DNA of 20,982 nt from CAG-1031 sp964556785. GTDB taxonomy: Bacteria > Bacteroidota > Bacteroidia > Bacteroidales > Muribaculaceae. Below, piece by piece: positions 1-8,292 of the stretch (the stretch's first letter is position 1; each line of letters begins with the position of its first letter). The notes under the pieces were generated by a model, which ran no database searches, was not told the origin of the DNA, and was given only the letters and a program-made list of their open reading frames with translations. Where the stretch lies: positions 1 to 20,982 of the forward strand of contig CAZKXM010000025.1 of assembly GCA_964556785.1 (NCBI GenBank). The letters run 5' to 3'. The position numbers were made by a program, and so were the translations under genes.

Positions 1-503
1 TCTTCCTGAGCACCGATGTCAACGACTACACCGCCACCGTGGTGCAGGGTCAGCTTCTTTATCTTGATTCAGTTGATCCGGGCAAGGATGTGTCGATCTA
101 CCTCAACTCACCCGGCGGATCGGTTTCGGCAGGCCTAGGACTGTATGACACCATGCAGTTTATCAAGAGCGACGTGTCAACCATCTGCATCGGCATGGCA
201 GCTTCGATGGCCGCAGTGCTCCTCGTTGCAGGCGAGAAAGGCAAGCGTTTCGCTTTGCCCCACAGCCGCGTCATGATCCACCAGCCCTTAGGCGGAGTGC
301 AGGGTCAGGCGAGCGACATCGAGATCACAGCCCGCGAAATTCTCAAATACAAGAGCGAACTCTACGGAATCATCGCACAACACTCCGGCCAGTCGATCGA
401 AAAGGTTGAGCGTGACGGCGACCGTGATTTCTGGATGACAGCTGAGGAGGCCAAGGCTTACGGCATGATCGACGAAGTGCTCACACCCCGCCCCGGCAAG
501 TAA
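1..503 (+). CDS. clpP: ATP-dependent Clp protease proteolytic subunit ClpP (5' end outside window)
   Basis: This is the serine protease chamber of the Clp machine; ClpP tetradecamers degrade cytoplasmic proteins unfolded by ClpX. The reading frame is open from the first bases of the window, so the N-terminus lies upstream and the in-frame GTG at 39 is not the true start. Family signatures visible are the YLNSPGGSV turn, the nucleophile serine in GMAASMAA (codon at 204-206), the catalytic histidine in MIHQP (codon at 279-281) and the acidic residue of the triad in the ERDGDRDF segment, followed by the usual A-x-x-YGMIDEVL ending. The stop is 19 bases before clpX, the standard clpP-clpX order, so the two are very likely co-transcribed. 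No defect is seen in the part present. Confidence 0.96.
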   Translation, partial: FLSTDVNDYTATVVQGQLLYLDSVDPGKDVSIYLNSPGGSVSAGLGLYDTMQFIKSDVSTICIGMAASMAAVLLVAGEKGKRFALPHSRVMIHQPLGGVQGQASDIEITAREILKYKSELYGIIAQHSGQSIEKVERDGDRDFWMTAEEAKAYGMIDEVLTPRPGK

Positions 504-522
504 ACGAATATCAAGAAGCTGC

Positions 523-1773
523 ATGGCTAAAAAAGCTAATAATTCCAATTATCAGCATTGCGCGTTCTGCGGGCGTCCGGCCGACATGGCCGAACTGCTC
601 GTTCCGAGCGCTCTTGATCCCAACCTGTTTATCTGCACTGATTGTATCGAGTCGGTTCACGATGCTCTGGCACGCTACTCGGAGTCGGAAGCCGAAGGCA
701 AATCAAAAGCCGATGCTCCGTCAATGGACTCAGTGCCCAAGCCGCGCGAGATCTTCGATTTTCTGAACCAATATGTGATCGGCCAGGAAGATGCGAAGAA
801 ATATCTGTCGGTAGCTGTCTACAATCACTACAAACGGTTGTCGCAGGCCACCGACGATGTCGACATCGAGAAGAGCAACATCGTAATGGTAGGCCCCACC
901 GGCACCGGCAAGACCCTTCTTGCCAAAACAATCGCACGCCTGCTGGATGTACCGTTCACTATTGTCGATGCAACAGTGCTGACTCAGGCCGGCTACGTAG
1001 GCGAAGATATCGAGAGCCTTCTGACACGCCTTCTTCAGGCTGCCGACTACGATGTGGAGAAAGCTGAGCGGGGCATTGTGTTCATCGACGAAATCGACAA
1101 GATTGCACGTAAAGGCGACAATCCCTCTATCACCCGGGATGTTTCGGGCGAGGGTGTGCAGCAGGGTCTGCTCAAGCTGCTCGAGGGCTCAATTGTCAAT
1201 GTGCCTCCACAGGGTGGCAGGAAACACCCCGAACAGAAGATGATTCCGGTCAACACAAAAAACATTCTGTTTATCTGTGGCGGAGCTTTTGACGGCATAG
1301 AGCGCAAGATTGCCCACCGGCTTAACACCCATGTGGTTGGCTACACCGGAACAAAGGCACGCAACAGCGTCAAGACAGAGAATTATCTGCAATATGTCGC
1401 TCCGCAAGATCTCAAGTCGTTCGGTCTGATCCCTGAAATCATCGGCCGTCTGCCGCTGATTGTCCATCTCGATCCTCTTGACCGGGAAGCACTCAGGCGC
1501 GTTCTGACCGAGCCCAAGAACGCAATCATCCGTCAATATGAAAAGATCTTCGCGATGGATGGCGTGAAACTTGTGTTCCAGCCTGAGACACTTGACCTTA
1601 TCGTCGACAAGGCGATTGAATACAAATTAGGCGCACGCGGACTCCGCTCGATCGTCGAGACAATCATGATCGATCCAATGTTTGACGTGCCCTCGACAGA
1701 AGTTAAAGAACTGGTTATAACCCCGGAATTTGCACTCGAGAAACTCGAGAACGCCAATCCCGCCGGTGTCTGA
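523..1773 (+). CDS. clpX: ATP-dependent Clp protease ATP-binding subunit ClpX
   Basis: AAA+ unfoldase that recognises tagged substrates, unfolds them with ATP and threads them into ClpP. The 416-residue length is normal. The N-terminal C4 zinc-binding domain has cysteines 13, 16, 38 and 41. The AAA+ domain shows Walker A GPTGTGKT at 124-131, the GYVG pore loop at 157-160, Walker B with D189-E190 in IVFIDEIDKI, and a sensor/arginine region around LIPEIIGRLP. The ClpP-docking IGF loop of E. coli aligns with VGY here; I believe this is common in Bacteroidales, so it is not taken as a loss. The ATG at 523 starts the conserved zinc domain directly. The gene sits 19 bases after clpP and is followed by 116 non-coding bases before recQ. 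Confidence 0.97.
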   Translation: MAKKANNSNYQHCAFCGRPADMAELLVPSALDPNLFICTDCIESVHDALARYSESEAEGKSKADAPSMDSVPKPREIFDFLNQYVIGQEDAKKYLSVAVYNHYKRLSQATDDVDIEKSNIVMVGPTGTGKTLLAKTIARLLDVPFTIVDATVLTQAGYVGEDIESLLTRLLQAADYDVEKAERGIVFIDEIDKIARKGDNPSITRDVSGEGVQQGLLKLLEGSIVNVPPQGGRKHPEQKMIPVNTKNILFICGGAFDGIERKIAHRLNTHVVGYTGTKARNSVKTENYLQYVAPQDLKSFGLIPEIIGRLPLIVHLDPLDREALRRVLTEPKNAIIRQYEKIFAMDGVKLVFQPETLDLIVDKAIEYKLGARGLRSIVETIMIDPMFDVPSTEVKELVITPEFALEKLENANPAGV

Positions 1774-1889
1774 CCGATCTCCTCTTTCCAATCACTCATC
1801 ACCATAAATCAAGAACAAACAAAAGTCACTGTTTAATAAAGATATCCTTCCCCTGTATCCTTAACCATCTCCATGAATTTCTCCTCATA

Positions 1890-4082
1890 ATGACACCGAT
1901 GACCGACACCACCAAACTCCGCACCGCGCTGAAGCATCACTTTGGTTTCGACGCTTTCAAGGGCAATCAGGAAGCAATCATATCCTCCCTGCTCGCGGGC
2001 AACGACACATTCGTGTTAATGCCGACCGGTGGCGGAAAGTCATTGTGCTATCAACTGCCGGCACTGCTGATGAGCGGCACGGCGATCGTGATATCGCCTC
2101 TGATCGCACTGATGAAAAATCAGGTCGACGCCATCCGCAACATCAGTGATGCTGACCATATTGCCCATTTCCTGAACTCGTCGCTCAACAAAGCTGCGAT
2201 CGATCAGGTTAAGAGCGATATTCTGTCGGGCAAGACAAGGCTTCTTTATGTTGCGCCCGAATCGTTGACAAAGGAGGAGAACATCGAGTTTCTCAAGTCG
2301 GTTCCGATTTCATTTTATGCCGTTGACGAAGCTCATTGCATTTCGGAATGGGGCCATGATTTCCGCCCCGAGTACCGGCGCATCAGGCCGATCATAAACG
2401 AGATCTGCCCCCGGCCCGTCATTGCGCTGACAGCCACTGCAACCCCTAAGGTTCAGCACGACATACAGAAGAATCTCGGGATGCGAAATGCACANNNNNN
2501 NNNNAAATCGTCGTTCAACCGTCCGAATCTCTACTATGAGGTGCGTCCCAAAACGGCATCGTCAGAGCGTGATATCATCAAGTTTATAAAGGATAACCGA
2601 GGTAAATCCGGCATTATCTACTGCCTGAGCAGGAAAAAGGTTGAGGAACTCGCCCAGATGCTTCAGGTGAACGACATCAAGGCTCTGCCGTATCACGCTG
2701 GAATGGACAGCGCCACCCGCAATGCCAACCAGGATGCTTTCCTGCTTGAGCAGATCGACGTTATCGTAGCTACGATTGCGTTCGGAATGGGTATCGACAA
2801 ACCCGATGTGAGATTCGTGATCCATTACGACATGCCCAAGTCGCTCGAAGGCTATTATCAGGAAACCGGCAGGGCAGGGCGCGATGGAGGAGAAGGCCAG
2901 TGTGTCACATTTTACTCGGCTAAAGACCTGCAGAAAATGGAGAAATTCATGCAGGTCAAGCCGATCTCAGAACAAGAGATAGGCAAGCAGCTCCTGATCG
3001 AGACTGCAAGTTATGCCGAGTCGAGTATCTGCCGCCGCAAATCGCTTCTACACTATTTCGGCGAGCAATATGATGTGGAGAATTGTGGGAACTGTGACAA
3101 TTGTCTAAATCCGAAGAAGAAAGTGGACGCAAAAGATAATCTCTGTGCCGTCATAGAAACTGTGCTCGCCCTGAAGGAGAAGTTCAAGGCTGATCATGTA
3201 TGTGCGGTGATGCTCGGTAAAGCCACTGCCGATGTAAAGGGTTACAAGCACGATGAACTCGAAGTGTTCGGCTGTCAGCAGGGTAGCGACGAGCGCCTGC
3301 TGAACACCGTTATCCGCCAGGCCATCATTGCCGGCTATCTCGATCGCGATATAGAAAACTACGGTTTGCTGAAGGTCACTCCCGCCGGTAAGAAGTTTCT
3401 GAGCAAGCCGACGGCGTTCAAGATCGTCGAAGATGCTGAATATAACGACGAGGAGGATGTTGAGGTTGTGAAAAGCGGAGCATCATGTGCCGCCGACACC
3501 GAACTCTATTCCATTCTCAAGGACCTGCGAAAGAAGTTAGCCAAGACTCTGTCACTTCCGCCTTACGTGATATTTCAGGATCCGTCGCTCGAAGCGATGG
3601 CCACAACATATCCCGTTTCGATCGAAGAGCTGCAGAACATTCCCGGAGTTGGAGCCGGAAAAGCGCGGCGCTACGGCGAGGAATTCGTCAAGGTGATCAA
3701 GCGCCATGTCGAGGAGAACGAGATTGAACGTCCCGAGGACATGAGAGTGCGCTCCGTCCCCAACAAGTCAAAACAGAAGATTGCCATTATACAGGCCATT
3801 GACCGGAAGATTCCGCTCGACGAACTCGCCGACTCCAAGGGTCTCGAGTTCTCCGAGCTGCTCGACGAGATTGAGGCTATTGTCTATTCAGGCACGCGCA
3901 TCAACATTTCCTACTTTATCGACGAAGTGATCGACGACGACCATCAGGACGACATCTTTGAATACTTCAAGGAGAGTGAGAGCGACGATCTGAATGCGGC
4001 TATCGAAGAACTCGGGAATGATTACACTGAAGACGAGATACGCCTCGTCAGAATAAAATTCCTTTCTGAATTAGGTAACTGA
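1890..4082 (+). CDS. recQ: ATP-dependent DNA helicase RecQ (interrupted by a 10-N assembly gap)
   Basis: 3'-5' DNA helicase of recombination and stalled-fork repair. The domains are in order: helicase core with Walker A PTGGGKS (residues 45-51), DEAH box D146-H149 followed by CISEWGHDFRPEY, and motif VI QETGRAGRDG; RQC zinc site with cysteines 381, 399, 402 and 405; HRDC domain around residues 540-605 (LPPYVIF...IPGVGAGKARRYG); and an acidic C-terminal helical extension of about 110 residues, as in long Bacteroidales RecQ. Ten Ns at 2495-2504 hide about four codons between helicase lobes 1 and 2, just before KSSFNRPNL. The frame stays open across them. ATG 1890 is used, but ATG 1899 is possible. 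The ftsE-like gene starts 26 bases downstream, probably in the same transcript. Confidence 0.95.
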   Translation: MTPMTDTTKLRTALKHHFGFDAFKGNQEAIISSLLAGNDTFVLMPTGGGKSLCYQLPALLMSGTAIVISPLIALMKNQVDAIRNISDADHIAHFLNSSLNKAAIDQVKSDILSGKTRLLYVAPESLTKEENIEFLKSVPISFYAVDEAHCISEWGHDFRPEYRRIRPIINEICPRPVIALTATATPKVQHDIQKNLGMRNAXXXXKSSFNRPNLYYEVRPKTASSERDIIKFIKDNRGKSGIIYCLSRKKVEELAQMLQVNDIKALPYHAGMDSATRNANQDAFLLEQIDVIVATIAFGMGIDKPDVRFVIHYDMPKSLEGYYQETGRAGRDGGEGQCVTFYSAKDLQKMEKFMQVKPISEQEIGKQLLIETASYAESSICRRKSLLHYFGEQYDVENCGNCDNCLNPKKKVDAKDNLCAVIETVLALKEKFKADHVCAVMLGKATADVKGYKHDELEVFGCQQGSDERLLNTVIRQAIIAGYLDRDIENYGLLKVTPAGKKFLSKPTAFKIVEDAEYNDEEDVEVVKSGASCAADTELYSILKDLRKKLAKTLSLPPYVIFQDPSLEAMATTYPVSIEELQNIPGVGAGKARRYGEEFVKVIKRHVEENEIERPEDMRVRSVPNKSKQKIAIIQAIDRKIPLDELADSKGLEFSELLDEIEAIVYSGTRINISYFIDEVIDDDHQDDIFEYFKESESDDLNAAIEELGNDYTEDEIRLVRIKFLSELGN
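2495..2504. other. Assembly gap (10 Ns)
   Basis: A run of exactly ten N bases lies inside recQ. Both flanks read as RecQ in the same frame, so ten either is the true gap length or keeps phase by chance. The round number may also be a scaffolder placeholder. Residues 202-205 of the protein are unknown. Confidence 0.99.
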
Positions 4083-4108
4083 TCACTCACTGCATTTTTT
4101 TACCGCCT

Positions 4109-4783
4109 ATGGCTGCAACCGACAACGAAATAATTAGCTACCGCGGAGTCGAGATTCTGCGTAAGGAGCATGTGGTTCTGAAAAATGTCGATTTCTCAGC
4201 ACGCAGCGGAGAGATGATCTATCTAATGGGCAAGGTGGGCAGCGGTAAAAGCTCGCTGCTCAAGACAATGTATGCCGAAGTGCCCGTTGCCGCCGGCGAT
4301 GCCCGTGTGTTTGAATATGAACTCAACACATTGCGCCGCAAACAGATCCCTTATCTGAGGCGCAGAATCGGAATCGTTTTTCAGGACTTCCAGCTTCTCA
4401 CCGACCGAACCGTAAAAGAAAACCTCGACTTTGTGCTCCGTGCAACCGGCTGGAAAGACACAGCTTCCATCGATAGCCGCATAGAGGAAGTGCTTGCCGA
4501 GGTGGGCATGGAGAACAAGACATGGAAGTTTCCCCATCAGCTCTCGGGAGGCGAACAGCAGCGCATTGTGATAGCGCGTGCACTCCTTAATAAACCGGGC
4601 CTGATTCTTGCCGACGAACCTACCGGAAATCTCGATCCTGAAACAGGGGAGCAGATCGTTGCCCGCCTTCATGAGATTGCTTCTCGCGGAACAACAGTGA
4701 TCATGGCCACCCACAACAATCATCTTGTCGAGAAATACCCTGCACGCACTCTGTTCTGCGACAACAAGCGGATCACCGAGTAG
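4109..4783 (+). CDS. ftsE: FtsE-like ABC transporter ATP-binding protein
   Basis: Cytoplasmic ATPase of the FtsE/LolD-type ABC family; FtsE works with the membrane protein FtsX in septal peptidoglycan remodelling. At 224 residues it has the full set of ABC motifs: Walker A GKVGSGKSS near residue 41, Q-loop FQDFQLL, signature LSGGEQQR, Walker B LILADEPTGNLD and the H-loop histidine in MATHNNH. The DEPTGNLD and FQDFQLL forms are typical of FtsE. No ftsX lies in the window, so the partner must be encoded elsewhere and a LolD/MacB-like role cannot be excluded. It follows recQ by 26 bases, and its stop is about 50 bases before nusB, with a -7 element in that gap. Confidence 0.82.
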   Translation: MAATDNEIISYRGVEILRKEHVVLKNVDFSARSGEMIYLMGKVGSGKSSLLKTMYAEVPVAAGDARVFEYELNTLRRKQIPYLRRRIGIVFQDFQLLTDRTVKENLDFVLRATGWKDTASIDSRIEEVLAEVGMENKTWKFPHQLSGGEQQRIVIARALLNKPGLILADEPTGNLDPETGEQIVARLHEIASRGTTVIMATHNNHLVEKYPARTLFCDNKRITE

Positions 4784-4804
4784 GCAATTTTCAGAGAAAA
4801 ATCG

Positions 4805-4812
4805 TAACTTTG
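4805..4812 (+). promoter_or_regulatory. Bacteroidota -7 element upstream of nusB
   Basis: TAACTTTG matches the Bacteroidota primary-sigma -7 consensus TAnnTTTG exactly and ends 22 bases before the nusB ATG. No good TTTG -33 element is seen 19-21 bases upstream, so the site may be weak. Confidence 0.55.
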
Positions 4813-4834
4813 CACCCTCAAATTTCATCAAGTC

Positions 4835-6256
4835 ATGATAAATCGAGAATTGATAAGACAGAAGGTGGTCCAGCTGCTCTATTCCTACCTGTTGACTCAG
4901 AGCGAATTCAGGATCAGAACCACACCTGAGGGTGATTCACGCGATCAGCGCTACGCCCACAAGCTTTATCTCGACACGTTGCTTCTCATCCTCGAGCTAT
5001 CGGGCAGGGATGTCAACAACCGCAAGCGTCTGCCGATTGCAGCGCCGGCAACTCTCTCGGAGAGCCCGATGGTTAACTCTCTGCACGCCAATTCCGAACT
5101 CACGGCTGTGATGCGCAATCCCGACAACGGAATCAACGCATTTGATTCCGCGCTGGAGGAACTGCAGAAAATCGTTACCTCATCGTCGGCCTACCGCAGT
5201 TATATCCGCACAAAAAATCGTGATATCCCCGAAGACGTTAAATTCTGGGTGACTATCATCAGAACAGTCTTCGCCAAGACCGAGCTTTTCGAGAAATGCG
5301 CCCGCAAAGATCCTGATTTCACACTTGCTGGAATGCACAAAGCCCTCGACATGGCTGTTGAAACCCTTGAAAGCTACGGCGACTCGCGCAAGCTTTTCAA
5401 TGAGTCGGCAGGTGCACTTAAAAGCGCTCTCGACAAGGCTTACGAGCTCTATCACGCCATGCTGCTGCTTCCGCTTGAAATCACCCATCTGCAGGATCAG
5501 CGTCTCGATGAAGCAAAGCACAAATATCTGCCCACGCCTGAGGAACTGAACCCTTCGATGAAGTTTGTCGACAATAAGTTCGTTCAGGCTCTTGCCGACA
5601 GCGAGGAGATGCACGAATATCTGAAGGAACATCCGTTCAGCTGGGACAACGATCCGATTCTCCTGAAGTCATTGCTTGACAAGATTCTTGCCAGTGACGA
5701 CTATAAGGCCTACATGGAGAAGCCGGGTGAGACAACGATGGAGGAGGATGCCGAACTTTGGCGCAAACTGCTCCGCACCGTTGTGTTCCCTTCCGATGAT
5801 CTTGCCGAGGCTCTGGAAAACAAATCGGTTTATTGGAACGACGACCTGCACATCATGGGCACGTTTGTTCTAAAGACAATCCGCAAGTTTGCCACGGCTG
5901 AGCCCGGACAGAACGTAAGCCTCCTGCCTCAGTATAAGGACGACGAAGATGAAGCGTTCGGCCCGAGTCTGTTCGTGTCGGCAGTGAAAAACCGCGAGAA
6001 GTACCGCCGTTTGATCGACAGCTGTGTCAATTCAGAAAGCTGGGGCACCGACCGCCTCGCCTTCATGGACGTTGTGGTTATGATTACGGCTATAACCGAA
6101 ATGATGGATTATCCGCAGATTCCCGTTCCTGTCACGATCAACGAGTATGTCAACATTGCACGCGACTACGGTACGCCCTCAAGCGGATCGTTTGTCAACG
6201 CTGTGATGCGTCACGTAATCCAAAAACTTAGAGACGAGGGCCTCTTAATCAAATAA
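4835..6256 (+). CDS. nusB: Transcription antitermination factor NusB, extended with an apparent internal duplication
   Basis: NusB joins NusE (ribosomal protein S10) on boxA RNA in rRNA antitermination complexes. The first helix (MINRELIRQKVVQLLYSYL) and the C-terminal NusB region, about residues 375-473 (W403...RLAFMDVVVM, INEYVNIARDYGTPSSGSFVNAVM), identify the family. At 473 residues it is far longer than the 140-residue proteobacterial form and, from memory, longer than the roughly 310 residues of Bacteroides. Residues about 40-180 resemble residues about 201-350: LYxxxLLLxLE occurs at 44-54 and 205-215, and Y-x2-Y, then ED, W and x4-RTV occur at 120-145 and again at 290-316. This suggests a duplicated helical module between helix 1 and the core. 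yajC follows with its own -7 element. Confidence 0.88.
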   Translation: MINRELIRQKVVQLLYSYLLTQSEFRIRTTPEGDSRDQRYAHKLYLDTLLLILELSGRDVNNRKRLPIAAPATLSESPMVNSLHANSELTAVMRNPDNGINAFDSALEELQKIVTSSSAYRSYIRTKNRDIPEDVKFWVTIIRTVFAKTELFEKCARKDPDFTLAGMHKALDMAVETLESYGDSRKLFNESAGALKSALDKAYELYHAMLLLPLEITHLQDQRLDEAKHKYLPTPEELNPSMKFVDNKFVQALADSEEMHEYLKEHPFSWDNDPILLKSLLDKILASDDYKAYMEKPGETTMEEDAELWRKLLRTVVFPSDDLAEALENKSVYWNDDLHIMGTFVLKTIRKFATAEPGQNVSLLPQYKDDEDEAFGPSLFVSAVKNREKYRRLIDSCVNSESWGTDRLAFMDVVVMITAITEMMDYPQIPVPVTINEYVNIARDYGTPSSGSFVNAVMRHVIQKLRDEGLLIK

Positions 6257-6262
6257 AATTAT

Positions 6263-6270
6263 TATATTTG
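6263..6270 (+). promoter_or_regulatory. -7 element upstream of yajC; decides the start
   Basis: TATATTTG fits TAnnTTTG exactly and begins seven bases after the nusB stop. It overlaps the in-frame TTG at 6268, so that codon cannot begin yajC if this promoter is used; ATG 6310 lies 40 bases downstream. Confidence 0.6.
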
Positions 6271-6309
6271 CCCTTAATCGAATTTATTTTAAGTAACTAC
6301 CGAAATACA

Positions 6310-6651
6310 ATGCTTTCAAACCTCATTACCCTTCAGTCAGCCGGAGCTGAAGCCGGCGGAGCCGGTGTTGTCAACATCATCATGATCGTTGCACTTGTGG
6401 CAATTTTTTATCTGTTCATGATTCGTCCGCAGCAAAAGCGTCAGAAAGAGATCCGCAAGTTCCGCGAGGCTCTCGGTGTCGGCAGCAAAGTTATGACTGC
6501 CGGTGGTATTCACGGTAAGATCAAGGCAGTGAAGGATAATGTGTTCGTTGTCGAGATCGCTAATGGCGTGGCCATCACAATCGACAAGAATTCCGTATAT
6601 CCCCTCGGAACCGAACAGGCCGAGAAGCCTGAACCCGGCGCCAAAGCCTGA
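6310..6651 (+). CDS. yajC: Preprotein translocase accessory subunit YajC
   Basis: Small inner-membrane protein of the SecDF-YajC complex that assists Sec-dependent export. The 113-residue product from ATG 6310 has one hydrophobic segment (about residues 20-37, VVNIIMIVALVAIFYLFMI) directly followed by the family signature IRPQQKRQKE, then a small cytoplasmic domain with KVMTAGGIHGKI. A longer reading from TTG 6268 would add 14 residues encoded by the -7 element and leader, and is rejected. The tail is rich in E, P and A, as usual. The YbbR-domain gene follows after 75 bases that contain a strong hairpin. Confidence 0.93.
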   Translation: MLSNLITLQSAGAEAGGAGVVNIIMIVALVAIFYLFMIRPQQKRQKEIRKFREALGVGSKVMTAGGIHGKIKAVKDNVFVVEIANGVAITIDKNSVYPLGTEQAEKPEPGAKA

Positions 6652-6668
6652 TGAAGTAAACCACACAA

Positions 6669-6708
6669 GGCAGGCGCGGACTCTGAGCTGATCATGTCCG
6701 CGCCTGCC
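6669..6708 (+). terminator. Perfect 13-bp GC-rich hairpin between yajC and the YbbR gene
   Basis: The arms 6669-6681 and 6696-6708 (GGCAGGCGCGGAC and its exact complement) enclose a 14-base loop. The hairpin begins 17 bases after the yajC stop. It lacks the following T-run of a classical intrinsic terminator; the next bases are GACATATTTG. It could be a partial terminator, a 3'-end stabiliser for yajC mRNA or an attenuator for the next gene. The in-frame ATG at 6694 lies inside the loop and right arm. Confidence 0.6.
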
Positions 6709-6726
6709 GACATATTTGCCGTAAAA

Positions 6727-7710
6727 ATGAGCAATCTGAAGGAGAAATTTAACGCGTTACGCGTCAGCGCCCGCGAAGCTGCGCGATCGGCTAACGGCCA
6801 CAATGTCTGGCTCTATCTCCTTTTTGTGCTCATAGCATTCATTTTCTGGGCGCTGATGTCGCTCGACAATGAGGTTCAGCAAGATTTCGACTTACCGGTG
6901 GAACTTGAGGATGTTCCCGACAGCCTGACCGTGATTCAGGATTTTCCGTCGACAGTGAGTGTGGGCGTCAAAGCCAAAGGCTCGCAGCTGCTCCGATTCA
7001 TTTTGAGCACTAAAGTGCCCCCGATGAAAGTGAAGTTTGATGCCACGGCAATGAAAAACAACAGGCTCACCATAGGGCGAACAAAACTTGATGCACGCTT
7101 GCGCGACTATTTCGGCTCAGGAGTGATGATCACATCGTGTCGCCCTGATTCGCTGACTGCTCTGCTCACTGCTCTGCCGGGAAAACGCCTGCCGTTAATT
7201 GTACAGGCCGATGTTTCTGCCGATATCCAGTACACTATCAGCGGAAAGGTCAAGGCATCGACTGATTCAGTGATGGTTTATTCCACCGAAAACATTCCGG
7301 CGTCGCTCACTGCTGTGAAGACCGATCTCCTTGTCAGATCAGGGCTGAAAGACACTACCCGCTTCGAGGTCACCGTGCAGCCGGTTCCGGGAATGAAGAT
7401 TGTGCCCGATGTGGTGACGGTTACCGTGCCGGTTGAACCGCTGATTGCCAATAAGAGGTTTATAAAGGTTGAGATGCTCAACGTGCCTGAGAACACCAAT
7501 GTGATCCTCTTCCCGTCAAAGATCGAAATATCCTACCTGGTACCGATGAGCGCATATAACGAGGAGGAGCCTATGCAGGCCTATGCCGACTTCAATGCGA
7601 TCGGTCCTGGTGTCTCAAAGCTCGGTCTGTTCCTGTCGACTCCGGGCGGATCAATGAGAAATGTGTCGATGTCAACCGACAGCGTTGAGTTTGTTCTTGA
7701 ACGGCTATGA
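6727..7710 (+). CDS. YbbR-like (CdaR-type) domain protein, membrane anchored
   Basis: A single transmembrane helix (about residues 22-41 from this start, NVWLYLLFVLIAFIFWALMS) is followed by an extracytoplasmic region of beta-rich YbbR-like repeats. In Firmicutes, YbbR/CdaR modulates the diadenylate cyclase CdaA; no such cyclase is in view and the role in Bacteroidales is not established. ATG 6727 is chosen over ATG 6694 because the latter lies in a perfect hairpin and would place eleven unconserved-looking residues before the basic N-terminus. CATATTTG at 6711-6718 is one base off the -7 consensus. The stop overlaps the coaE start (ATGA), so the two are translationally coupled; I recall yajC-ybbR-coaE as a common Bacteroidales order. 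Confidence 0.82.
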   Translation: MSNLKEKFNALRVSAREAARSANGHNVWLYLLFVLIAFIFWALMSLDNEVQQDFDLPVELEDVPDSLTVIQDFPSTVSVGVKAKGSQLLRFILSTKVPPMKVKFDATAMKNNRLTIGRTKLDARLRDYFGSGVMITSCRPDSLTALLTALPGKRLPLIVQADVSADIQYTISGKVKASTDSVMVYSTENIPASLTAVKTDLLVRSGLKDTTRFEVTVQPVPGMKIVPDVVTVTVPVEPLIANKRFIKVEMLNVPENTNVILFPSKIEISYLVPMSAYNEEEPMQAYADFNAIGPGVSKLGLFLSTPGGSMRNVSMSTDSVEFVLERL

Positions 7711-8282
7711 GCTATCTTGTCGCTATAACCGGTGGGATAGGGAGCGGAAAGAGTGTAGTGAGCTCCATTCTCCGCGAAATGGGCTTTTATGTGTATGACT
7801 GCGATGCCGAGGCCCGCAGAATTGTAGACTCCGATCAGGCTATACTCAACCGCATTTTTTCAGAGATTGCGCCTGAAGCCAAGCTCGATGATGGTTCGCT
7901 TGACAGGCGAGTGCTCTCTGAGATCGTTTTTAACGACAGCTCCAAACTAAGCCTGCTAAACGAGATTGTGCATCATGAGGTTCGACGCGACATCATGACG
8001 AAGGCCCAGACCCGCAGCCTGATGTTTTTTGAATCAGCCATTCTCTACAGCAGCCGGTTCGTGGAGATGGCCGATAAAGTGTGGGAGGTAACCGCACCTC
8101 TCGAAGTGAGGATAAGCAGGGTAATGAGGCGCAATGGCTTGTCGCGTCCAGCTGTTGAGAAGCGCATTGCAAGTCAGAGCCTCGAGATAGCTCCAGAAGG
8201 GATAGAGCCGTGTATCATTATCAACGACAACATTTTGCCGCTCCTTCCACAAATTGAGGCGAGTGTTGCTGAACTAATTTAA
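7707..8282 (+). CDS. coaE: Dephospho-CoA kinase
   Basis: CoaE phosphorylates the 3'-hydroxyl of dephospho-CoA in the last step of coenzyme A synthesis, in the cytoplasm. The 191-residue protein begins with the P-loop GGIGSGKS (residues 9-16), followed by the family segment YDCDAEARRIVD (about 29-40) and the lid-region arginines in APLEVRISRVMRRNGLS; an IINDN motif lies near the end. Length and motif order are normal. The ATG overlaps the stop of the YbbR gene by four bases, fixing the start. Forty-seven bases separate it from rubrerythrin, containing an inverted repeat. Confidence 0.95.
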   Translation: MSYLVAITGGIGSGKSVVSSILREMGFYVYDCDAEARRIVDSDQAILNRIFSEIAPEAKLDDGSLDRRVLSEIVFNDSSKLSLLNEIVHHEVRRDIMTKAQTRSLMFFESAILYSSRFVEMADKVWEVTAPLEVRISRVMRRNGLSRPAVEKRIASQSLEIAPEGIEPCIIINDNILPLLPQIEASVAELI

Positions 8283-8292
8283 CTGCCCGTTG

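Noticed and set aside
1240..1420. Loss of the ClpP-docking IGF loop in ClpX
   Set aside because: VGY occupies the position and clpP is adjacent; this variation is, as far as I recall, normal in Bacteroidales.
1774..1889. Promoter or small gene between clpX and recQ
   Set aside because: No TAnnTTTG element, hairpin with T-run or plausible short reading frame was found in these 116 bases.
4223..4831. Long minus-strand reading frame of 202 codons opposite the ftsE-like gene
   Set aside because: It is a shadow of a well-supported ABC ATPase; its peptide is Cys/His-rich with no recognisable domain.
6268..6309. TTG start for yajC giving 127 residues
   Set aside because: The TTG lies inside a perfect -7 element and the extra residues are not YajC-like; ATG 6310 fits.
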